Of a stretch of 40,041 nt of DNA, positions 7,623-14,477 are shown one piece after another (position 1 is the first letter of the stretch; every line of letters begins with the position of its first letter). A program made the translations under genes and the position numbers. The notes beneath the pieces are model-generated. The model did not search any database, was not told the origin of the DNA, and worked only from the letters and a program-made list of their open reading frames with translations. This DNA is from Planctomycetales bacterium (lineage in GTDB: Bacteria; Planctomycetota; Phycisphaerae; SM23-33), in assembly GCA_030612725.1 (NCBI GenBank), contig JAUWNJ010000029.1, forward strand, positions 1-40,041. Direction: 5' to 3'.

Positions 7623-9080
7623 TTACACTCCGGTGCGGATGTACACGGTCTTGTGTTCGGTGAAGAACTCGATTCCGGTCGGGCCTGCTTCGGGGATTCC
7701 GTGTCCCGACGCCTTCACCCCGCCGAAGGAAAGTTGCGGCTCCTTGTAGGCTGTGGGCATGTTCACGTGAGTCAGCCCGACGTCGGTCCTGCCGACGAAT
7801 TCCATAGCCTTTTCCAAATCAGCGGTATAGACCGAAGAGGCCAGGCCGAACTCGACCGCGTTGGCCAGGTCCACCGCCTCGTCGAAATCGTCCACCGTCA
7901 TAACCGAAAGCACAGGCCCGAAGATTTCATCCTGCGCGACGGACATATCCGCCGTTACGTCCGTGAAAACCGTCGGTTCGACAAAGCAGCCTTTGGCGAG
8001 GTCGCCTTCGGTAATCCGCCCGCCGCCGACCAGCAGCGTAGCGCCTTGGGCCTTGCCTTTCTCGATCGCCGCCAGGATACCGTCCAGTTGCGTCTGGCCG
8101 CAGACAGGCCCCATCGTGGAGGCCTTATCATCGCCTTTTCCGACGACGATCTTACGGACGTGCCCCAGCAGCAGGTCGATGAACTCATCCAGAACGGGCC
8201 GCTGCACGATGGCCCTGCTCGTCGAGGTGCACCATTGCCCCGCACAGGCGAAGGCAGCCAGTGCCGTCGCCGCCGCCGCTGCCGGAAGGTCCGCGTCGGT
8301 CAGGACCACCAGCGGGTTCTTTCCGCCCATTTCCAGTTGTGTCCGTTTCATTCCCGTCGCCGCTTTTGCGTTGATGCTCCTGCCCACCTCGGTCGATCCG
8401 GTGAAGGTAATCGCCCGGATCGCGGGATTGGTAACGAGTTCGGCCCCTATGACCGAACCCGAACCGGTAATAAGGTTGATTACACCGGCGGGGACGCCGG
8501 CGTCCTCGAACAGCCTGACAAACTGCTCGCCCGCGCCGGGGGTCAGTTGGGCCGGTTTCAGTACGCACGTATTACCCGAAATCAGGGCGGGCGTAATCTT
8601 CCTGGCCGGAACGTTGAAGGGGAAATTCCAGGGCGCAATCACCGCGACAGCCCCCAGCGGTCGGCGGATCGTGTAAGCCAGCACGCCGGACATCGACGAC
8701 GGCATGACCTCGCCGCCCGTCCTTACGCCCTGGTAAATCTGAAATTCCATCTCCCGAACGGCGGATGCGATTTCGCTCCGGGACTCCGGGATAGTCTTCC
8801 CGTTCTCGGCGGTGATGACCTTGGCGATGGCGTCGGCTCGCTCGATCATCAATTCCAAGGCGGCATTGAGATACTCCGCACGCTGATAAACGCTCAGCCC
8901 GCTCCATGATTCAAAGGCTCGCCGTGCGGCTTCGACGGCTTGGCGGGCGTCGTCGGTGGTGGATTTCTGCCATACGCCCGTTACCTCCGCCAGGTCGGCG
9001 GGGCTTCGCTGCTCGTAGGTGTCGCCGCCGGACGAAGGAATCCATTTTCCGTCAATATAATTATTATGTATATTCGCCAT
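7623..9080 (-). CDS. NAD(P)-dependent aldehyde dehydrogenase, 2-oxoglutarate-semialdehyde dehydrogenase type
   Basis: A 485-residue ALDH superfamily member of normal length. APWNFPFN lies near 149, the cofactor motif FTGSTEVG near 226, the general-base Glu in LEMGGKNP near 250, and the nucleophile Cys in GQWCTSTSR near 284. The C-terminal FGGVKASGHG is also present. It most resembles the succinate/2-oxoglutarate semialdehyde group that closes oxidative sugar-acid pathways. The start at ATG 9080 has GGGAG 5 bases upstream. It is the first gene of the operon that continues with E1, VOC and SDR. The regulator gene is divergent, so the shared 110-base gap probably controls both directions. The exact aldehyde is inferred. 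Confidence 0.92.
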   Translation of the reverse strand: MANIHNNYIDGKWIPSSGGDTYEQRSPADLAEVTGVWQKSTTDDARQAVEAARRAFESWSGLSVYQRAEYLNAALELMIERADAIAKVITAENGKTIPESRSEIASAVREMEFQIYQGVRTGGEVMPSSMSGVLAYTIRRPLGAVAVIAPWNFPFNVPARKITPALISGNTCVLKPAQLTPGAGEQFVRLFEDAGVPAGVINLITGSGSVIGAELVTNPAIRAITFTGSTEVGRSINAKAATGMKRTQLEMGGKNPLVVLTDADLPAAAAATALAAFACAGQWCTSTSRAIVQRPVLDEFIDLLLGHVRKIVVGKGDDKASTMGPVCGQTQLDGILAAIEKGKAQGATLLVGGGRITEGDLAKGCFVEPTVFTDVTADMSVAQDEIFGPVLSVMTVDDFDEAVDLANAVEFGLASSVYTADLEKAMEFVGRTDVGLTHVNMPTAYKEPQLSFGGVKASGHGIPEAGPTGIEFFTEHKTVYIRTGV

Positions 9081-9128
9081 GACTTCTCCCATATTCGCGC
9101 TACAGTAAAATCGACGGAATTTAAAAGG

Positions 9129-9157
9129 TTGACAGATTGTCGATTGTCGACAATAAT
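9129..9157 (+). promoter_or_regulatory. Promoter of the GntR gene with an embedded palindromic operator
   Basis: A perfect TTGACA at 9129-9134 and AATAAT at 9152-9157 are 17 bases apart. Between and partly over them lies the perfect 12-bp palindrome ATTGTCGACAAT (9143-9154). This has the size and symmetry of sites bound by FCD-type GntR dimers. A half-site ATTGTCG also precedes it at 9136-9142. Protein bound here would block RNA polymerase on the regulator gene. It may also control the divergent ALDH operon, whose ATG is about 65 bases away. The promoter of the minus-strand operon was not found with confidence. Confidence 0.75.
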
Positions 9158-9193
9158 TATATTAGATTGTCCGTGAAAGTCAAGGGTTTTGGA

Positions 9194-9853
9194 ATGAAAA
9201 AAAAACGCGATAAAAAACACCATGCCCTGTCGGACATGGTCTATGAGAAACTGTACGACCGGATCGTTACCGGTAAATACGAACCGGGACGGCGGATTAA
9301 GGAGATGCAAATCGCCGAGGCTGAAGGCATCAGTCGAGCGCCCGTAAGGGAGGCGATCAGACGCCTGTCCGAGGACCGCCTGATTACCCTTGTGCCCCGT
9401 AGCGGCTGCTATGTCCGCTCCCTGACGCGGGAGGATGCGAAAACCATTTTCGATATCCGCAAGCGGCTGGAGTGTCTGGCGATGGAATACGCCTTCGACA
9501 GATTCGACATGGCGAAGGTCGCCAGGCTCAAAGAGGCCTTCGAGAAGTGCCGGCGTCTGGACGACGCCAAAATGGTCGCAAAAGAAGTGAAACTGGATTC
9601 CCAGTTGCATTCGCTTATCTACGAGACCTCCGGAAGCGGCGACCTTCAGGCCCTGCTGGATAAACTGTGGGCGAAGATTCAGTTGTTCCGTCTCCGCGAA
9701 GCGATGGAACCTGACCGCGCCGGGGTGGCCTTGGCTGCGCACGTCGGCATCCTTGACGCCATCCTCGCCGGCGACAAGACCGGAGCGATGAGCCTTCTGA
9801 CCGAGCATATAGAAGAAACACAGAGATACACATTGGCGAAAGTTGGAGCGTAA
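9194..9853 (+). CDS. GntR family transcriptional regulator, FCD (FadR/VanR) subfamily
   Basis: A 219-residue repressor or activator. The N-terminal winged helix has VYEKLYDRIVTGKYEPGRR, then ISRAPVREAIRRL as the recognition helix and TLVPRSGCYV as the wing. The C-terminal FCD helical domain has the metal-ligand pattern Asp/Arg early (DIRKRLE), LHSLIYETSGS, HVGILDAI and EHIEET. FCD domains usually bind a carboxylic acid or sugar acid with a divalent metal. The ATG at 9194 has AAGGG 7 bases ahead. The gene is followed by E2 after 4 bases and lies opposite the ALDH operon. It very likely controls both by the palindrome upstream, sensing a pathway acid. Confidence 0.92.
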   Translation: MKKKRDKKHHALSDMVYEKLYDRIVTGKYEPGRRIKEMQIAEAEGISRAPVREAIRRLSEDRLITLVPRSGCYVRSLTREDAKTIFDIRKRLECLAMEYAFDRFDMAKVARLKEAFEKCRRLDDAKMVAKEVKLDSQLHSLIYETSGSGDLQALLDKLWAKIQLFRLREAMEPDRAGVALAAHVGILDAILAGDKTGAMSLLTEHIEETQRYTLAKVGA

Positions 9854-9857
9854 AAAC

Positions 9858-10994
9858 ATGGCAGTAGCAATCAAAGTACCGGAACTGGGCGATCAGACGG
9901 AAGATGTTCGTTTAATCGCGTGGGTCGTCGATGAAGGACAGTCCGTCAAATCCGGCGACGTTATCGCCGAGATTGAGACGGACAAAGCCGCCGTCGAACT
10001 GGAATCCGAAGCCGGCGGCGTGCTGCTGAAACAGGCTGCCTCCGTCGGTCAGACGCTGAAGACCGGGCAGGTAATCGCCTTCGTCGGCGAGCCGGGCGAA
10101 TCCGTTCCGGAACCGGAAGAGGAAGAATCCGAGCCGCCGCCGCAGGCCGGGGCGTCCGTTTCACAGCCTCAGGCCGGGCAGGACACGGGCAGGGTGCGCG
10201 CCACGCCGGCGGCGCGGAGTCTTGCGCGCAAACTGGGCGTGGACCTCGCGCAGGTGCGGGGAACAGGTAAGGACGGGGCAATCAGCCGCGACGACATTAC
10301 CGCCGCAGCCGGGCCTGCAGAAGCCCCTGCCGGGCGGAAACTTACCACCATGCAGTCCGCCGTAGCCAAAGCGGTCAGCAACAGTTGGCGGGAGAAGCCG
10401 CACATCTGGCTGACCGCGGCGATCGATATGTCCGCAGCCGATGAATTCCGCAAGCAGTGCAAAGACGCCGGCGGAAGGGTCAGTTACGACGCCATCTTTC
10501 TCAAAGCCATGGCCGGCGCCATCGAGACCGAGCCGATCATGTCGGCCAGGCTGGAGGGCGAGCAGGTCATTTCCTCCAACGGCGTGAACGTCGCCCTGAC
10601 CGTGGGGATGGAGGAAAACCTGTTCATGCTCGTGGTCCGCGACGCCGACGGCAGGGACATCCGGTCGATCCAGAACGAAATCGACGACCTTGTTTCCCAT
10701 GCGAAATCCGACAGGCTCAAGGCCGAGCATATGACCGGCGCTTATATCTCGCTGAGCAACCTGGGGCGGTATCCGATCGAGTCGTTCGACGCGATTATCT
10801 ATCCCGAACACAGCGCCGTACTGGCCGTCGGCGCAGTTACCGAACAACCCGTCGCCATCGACGGCGGCGTTGAGGTCCGCCCGATCGCCAGGGTCAGCCT
10901 GGCGACGGACCACCGCCTTATCAACGGTATCCAGGCGGCGAAATTCCTCAGCATGGTCAAAGAAACGATAGAATCTGGAACGATCTTTCAGTAA
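9858..10994 (+). CDS. E2 component (dihydrolipoamide acyltransferase) of a 2-oxoacid dehydrogenase complex
   Basis: A 378-residue three-part E2. The lipoyl domain (1-78) carries the lipoylated Lys near 43 in EIETDKAAVE. An acidic, Pro/Gln-rich linker follows. The E1/E3-binding domain (about 113-148) has RATPAARSLARKLGVDL and GTGKDGAISRDDI. The catalytic domain follows from KLTTMQ and ends with DHRLING near 351. The usual motif is DHRxxDG; here Asn replaces the last Asp, while the catalytic His (about 352) is kept. The ATG at 9858 has GGAG 9 bases ahead and follows the GntR stop by 4 bases. It must work with the fused E1 encoded on the other strand. E3 must come from elsewhere in the genome. 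Confidence 0.92.
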   Translation: MAVAIKVPELGDQTEDVRLIAWVVDEGQSVKSGDVIAEIETDKAAVELESEAGGVLLKQAASVGQTLKTGQVIAFVGEPGESVPEPEEEESEPPPQAGASVSQPQAGQDTGRVRATPAARSLARKLGVDLAQVRGTGKDGAISRDDITAAAGPAEAPAGRKLTTMQSAVAKAVSNSWREKPHIWLTAAIDMSAADEFRKQCKDAGGRVSYDAIFLKAMAGAIETEPIMSARLEGEQVISSNGVNVALTVGMEENLFMLVVRDADGRDIRSIQNEIDDLVSHAKSDRLKAEHMTGAYISLSNLGRYPIESFDAIIYPEHSAVLAVGAVTEQPVAIDGGVEVRPIARVSLATDHRLINGIQAAKFLSMVKETIESGTIFQ

Positions 10995-11015
10995 TAGGTG
11001 GCGTCCGATGGTAAC

Positions 11016-11040
11016 AATTGCCAATTGGCAATTGGCAATT
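11016..11040. repeat. Palindrome between convergent E2 and Gfo/Idh/MocA genes
   Basis: AATTGCCAATTGGCAATT (11016-11033) is a perfect 18-bp palindrome, extended by one more GGCAATT unit. It fills the short gap between convergent genes and touches the stop of the minus-strand gene. It may act as a weak bidirectional terminator or be a slipped ATTGGCA repeat. Confidence 0.5.
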
Positions 11041-12041
11041 CACATCCTCACCACGACGCCGTCCTTTGCGGAGCGTTCAGCGGCCTTGACGAGTTCCATC
11101 ACTTCCCTTGCCGTCTTGCCGGTTACCGCCGACGGGACGGCCTTGTCTTTTCGGACGCACTCGACGAAGGTGCGCGCCCCTATCCTGATGCCTTCCCACC
11201 ACAGCGGCATGAACTTCCCGTCGCAGAGCGTCGTCTGTTCGGGTTTTCCGTCGCCTGCGGTCAGGAAAAGCCCGTCATTCCTCGATACCAGCGTGCCGTC
11301 GGTCCCATAGACGACGATCCAGGGCAGCTCCGGCGAGCCGGGAGCGCCCCAACTTACGCGGATAGTCGCGGTCAGGCCGTCACGATCGTTCACCATAACA
11401 ACCGCGGTGTCCTCGCCTTCCTGTTCCAGCGAAGCGTGGGAGAACCGCGCGAAGACGCTTTCGAGATTTTGGCACCACCGCCGCGCGAGATAAATATAAT
11501 GGCTACCAAGGTCGATGAGCACGCCTCCGCCGGTCTTGGCGTAATCGGTGCGCCAAGTGCCTCCTTTCAGTCCCGACCAAAGGCTCATACTGCTCATCTC
11601 GATAAGAAAAGGCTTGCCGATGTCGCCGGCGGCAATTGCCCGGTCAATCTCAAGGACGTGGGTGTGAAAGGCGGTGTTTTCGCAGACCATGAGTTTCGTA
11701 CCGGCCTTGTCGGCCGATTCGATTATCTTCTCGGCCTCGTCGATGGTCCGCGAGATGGGTTTTTCCATGATGACGTGCTTGCCGGCAGCGAACGCCTCGC
11801 AGGCCATTGGCATGTGCTGATCGTGCGTGGCGCAGATATCGACGATGTCTGCCTCGGCGACGGCCTTCGAATAGTCCGTGAATCCCTCGCCGCCGTACTT
11901 CTCGGCGAATTCGTCCGCCCGCGCCTGCGAGGCGCTGCGGAAGATAAGCCTGACCTTCTCGTCGAGTTCGTTATAACCTTCGGCGTGGATTGCGCCCATG
12001 CCGCCGCAACCTGCGATACAAACCGTCAATTGTTCACTCAT
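11040..12041 (-). CDS. Gfo/Idh/MocA family oxidoreductase
   Basis: A 333-residue NAD(P)-dependent sugar or inositol dehydrogenase-like protein. The N-terminal VCIAGCGGMGAIHAEGY is the Rossmann glycine motif. MEKPISRT near 94 is the family E-K-P signature. The C-terminal alpha/beta domain has GGTWRTDYAKTGGGVLIDLGSHY with the usual Asp and His near the active site. The ATG at 12041 overlaps the preceding stop as ATGA and has GGGAG 8 bases ahead, so it is co-translated with the metallohydrolase gene. It is the last gene of the UxaE operon. Its substrate is not determinable; a sugar, sugar acid or lactone is likely. Confidence 0.92.
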   Translation of the reverse strand: MSEQLTVCIAGCGGMGAIHAEGYNELDEKVRLIFRSASQARADEFAEKYGGEGFTDYSKAVAEADIVDICATHDQHMPMACEAFAAGKHVIMEKPISRTIDEAEKIIESADKAGTKLMVCENTAFHTHVLEIDRAIAAGDIGKPFLIEMSSMSLWSGLKGGTWRTDYAKTGGGVLIDLGSHYIYLARRWCQNLESVFARFSHASLEQEGEDTAVVMVNDRDGLTATIRVSWGAPGSPELPWIVVYGTDGTLVSRNDGLFLTAGDGKPEQTTLCDGKFMPLWWEGIRIGARTFVECVRKDKAVPSAVTGKTAREVMELVKAAERSAKDGVVVRM

Positions 12042-12811
12042 CGGAGTTCTCCCTGTCGCCTTGAAAAAATATACGGAACCATAATCTCCAGTGGAAGGAA
12101 TATTTCCTCTCGCCCGCGGCTTTGAAGCGCCCGTCGGAAATCGTCGGCATCCGCGCTGTTCTTTGCGAACAGGTCGTGGTGCATGGGAACCGCCGCGGCG
12201 GCGTTGATCGACACCGCCAACTCGGCGGCTGACTCAACGTCCATATTCTGCCACTTACCGTTGATGCAGACGAAGACAGCATCGGGATTCCGGGGCGCAT
12301 CGTCCAGAAGTTTCGCATCCAGGTCCGTATCGCCCGTGTGGTAGAGGCGAACGCCGCCGGCGCAGGTTATCTCGTATCCGAGGTGGATCGCGCTTCCGAT
12401 ACCGAAGGCGGGTATAGCCTTGATTCGCGTCCCGCCGACGGAAAATTCATCCGACACGCCCAGTTCGACCATGCGAGGCTGCGGGACGCCCAGTTCCGAC
12501 AGGTGCGCGCAGCAGTCCGAAGGGCCTGCGAATTTTACGGATTCGTCGGAGATGACGAATTCGAGCGTCGGCTCATTGAGGTGGTCGGGATGGTCGTGCG
12601 TCAGCAGGACGACGTCCGGATCGAGCGCGTCCGGAGCCACCGGCGGCGGATACAAACGCGCATACTCGCCGTCGGTCGCCTCGCCTATGGAGTCGGAAAG
12701 ATACGGGTCGATCAATATCTTCTTCCGGTCGGAAGTCAGCAGGTAAAACCCAGCCTGCCCAATCCACCACACCGCGACTTCGCCGTCGGCTATGTCAATT
12801 TCCGGAAGCAT
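12038..12811 (-). CDS. UlaG-like metallo-beta-lactamase fold hydrolase
   Basis: A 257-residue MBL-fold protein. WWIGQAGFYL opens the fold. THDHPDHL near 87 is the HxHxDH metal site, HTGDTDLD near 160 supplies further ligands, and PMHHDLF near 210 the last His. This arrangement matches L-ascorbate-6-phosphate lactonase UlaG and relatives, which hydrolyse sugar lactones, though some relatives are phosphodiesterases. I chose the ATG at 12811 over the TTG at 12823. It is the middle gene of the UxaE - MBL - Gfo operon, where opening a lactone made by the dehydrogenase next door is a sensible but unproved role. Confidence 0.87.
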   Translation of the reverse strand: MLPEIDIADGEVAVWWIGQAGFYLLTSDRKKILIDPYLSDSIGEATDGEYARLYPPPVAPDALDPDVVLLTHDHPDHLNEPTLEFVISDESVKFAGPSDCCAHLSELGVPQPRMVELGVSDEFSVGGTRIKAIPAFGIGSAIHLGYEITCAGGVRLYHTGDTDLDAKLLDDAPRNPDAVFVCINGKWQNMDVESAAELAVSINAAAAVPMHHDLFAKNSADADDFRRALQSRGREEIFLPLEIMVPYIFSRRQGELR

Positions 12812-12896
12812 AAGTCTTGTCAACGCCTTTCCACAATCGCCTGCATGGTACTCCTGAAGGCTCCCGACTCGATGATTAGGGTAAGTTTGAGATTAT

Positions 12897-14357
12897 TTAT
12901 TGTCTCAACGGCGCAACGTGTCGTCCAAGGTGCTTTTCCAGGACAGCGTAATGCGTCTCTTCGTCTGCTTTCAGTGCGGCGTGGATTCGTGCGCCGAATC
13001 GCTCGCCGCCGTCGGCCGTCAGGACCGACCCGAATGTAACATGCAGCACCTGGCGGGCGTCAAAATCGTCCAGAAGCCCCGGTAATTGCTCGTCTTTGAG
13101 CATATCGGCGGACGGGACTTTCGTTACGTCGGCCGATACGTGATACGTAGCCTTGTCGGTCTCGTATCGCTCGCGTGCGAAGTCGAGTATCTCGCGGAAC
13201 AGTTCCGGCTGCATCGCTGCGATTGCTCGCAGGGCTTCGAGATAACTTGTCCCCGCCGTCTTGACGTGAACGTATTGTCCCGCCAGGTCGGCTGCGATTG
13301 AGTATATGCTGAACTTGTCGGAACCGGAGTGGATGGAAATTCTGTACGGGCCCAGCGCTTTCATAACGGCGACGTGTTCGGCAAAGGAGGCGGCGAAAGC
13401 GTCGAGGTCGCCGATGTAATCGACGCCCTTCTCAAACCGCCCGATAAATCGCGGCGCCAAAGCCACCCACTCGACGCCCAAACGCTTCAACTCAGTCGCG
13501 AAGAAAAAATGCTCCGCCGGTGATGTGGGGCTTTCGGTTTCATCGACGGAAATCTCAACTTCGAACGGTCCTGACGCAACGTCCGCAAGGTGGCGATACA
13601 TTTTGGCGACATGGGCGACGGCCTTACCGTACTTGGCGACGGCGCGGAGGAGAATTTCCTCGTCAAACGCGATTTTCGTGTCGCCCAGGTCAAATGTCTT
13701 CCCGACGTATCTACCGGCCAGGTCGGCGGCGTCCGTCTCCATTTCCGAGAAGTCGATGGCGGCGACTTTTTCGGCCAGGGCGTCAGACGAAGCGGTGTCG
13801 GCCTCATCGTCCACGTGTGCGCCGGGATCGATTGTGAACATGGTAAAACCGGCTTTGACTGTCCGGTCGATGTCCTCGAAGGTCTGCAAATGGTCCGCGT
13901 CGGACCCGAAGCCGTCCTTAAAACCTTCCTGGAGGACGCCCCACGTGGCTGAATCCATCACGTCGTCGGGGCTTCGCTTCGTGCGGACCATTTCGCGGAT
14001 AGACTGCTGCGCGAGGAAGACCGCCAATCCGCTACCGGAGACGGCGCGGATGTGCCCCGGCGTCGCCAGACCCAACCTGTCGCCCATACCGACACTCTTG
14101 AGAAGCCCCAGACACCTCGGCCTCGTCCACGGAAGAGCCTTTCGTATCACCAGGGCGTTCGCATGGTCCGTCGGACCGACAATAACCGGCTTGCCGTTCA
14201 GTTCGCCGACCTTTTCGCCGATAATTCCGCCGTCGCCGACCGAGGCGACAAATTTCTCCACCCCCTGCCGACCAAGGAAGTACGTTACCCCCCCGGCCTC
14301 AACAATGCTGGCTTCATAGACATCCAATCCCGTTTCTTTTTTCAGTTCTTCTATCAT
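12897..14357 (-). CDS. uxaE: Tagaturonate/fructuronate epimerase, UxaE family
   Basis: A 486-residue protein of the UxaE family, which converts D-tagaturonate to D-fructuronate. This lets galacturonate enter the glucuronate branch without the altronate route. Recognisable blocks are GPTDHANALVIRKALPW near 61, SGLAVFLAQQSIREMVRTKR near 108, GFGSDADHLQTFEDIDRTV near 148, FTIDPGAHVDDEADT near 174, and ISIHSGSDKFS near 340. Length is normal for the family. The ATG at 14357 is preceded by AGAGA, a moderate ribosome site. It heads an operon with the UlaG-like hydrolase 85 bases downstream and the Gfo/Idh/MocA gene. Its product is the substrate of the SDR at 4186 if that is a mannonate oxidoreductase. 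Confidence 0.88.
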   Translation of the reverse strand: MIEELKKETGLDVYEASIVEAGGVTYFLGRQGVEKFVASVGDGGIIGEKVGELNGKPVIVGPTDHANALVIRKALPWTRPRCLGLLKSVGMGDRLGLATPGHIRAVSGSGLAVFLAQQSIREMVRTKRSPDDVMDSATWGVLQEGFKDGFGSDADHLQTFEDIDRTVKAGFTMFTIDPGAHVDDEADTASSDALAEKVAAIDFSEMETDAADLAGRYVGKTFDLGDTKIAFDEEILLRAVAKYGKAVAHVAKMYRHLADVASGPFEVEISVDETESPTSPAEHFFFATELKRLGVEWVALAPRFIGRFEKGVDYIGDLDAFAASFAEHVAVMKALGPYRISIHSGSDKFSIYSIAADLAGQYVHVKTAGTSYLEALRAIAAMQPELFREILDFARERYETDKATYHVSADVTKVPSADMLKDEQLPGLLDDFDARQVLHVTFGSVLTADGGERFGARIHAALKADEETHYAVLEKHLGRHVAPLRQ

Positions 14358-14477
14358 TCATTTCTCTACAAAGCGCGTAACCATGCTGCGACGATCAGCC
14401 GAGCGGCGACAGTATAACCTCCCATTGAGTGTCCGTCTTTCGTAGAGCACCTCAGGGCAAGCGATCGCTTTTTTACC

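Noticed and set aside
7599-8909. 436-residue plus-strand frame over the ALDH gene
   Set aside because: A shadow of the ALDH gene, which has all catalytic motifs on the minus strand. The frame shows no domain and no ribosome site.
8981-9874. 297-residue minus-strand frame across the GntR gene
   Set aside because: It runs through the promoter, operator and GntR gene and overlaps the ALDH start. GntR has clear motifs on the plus strand.
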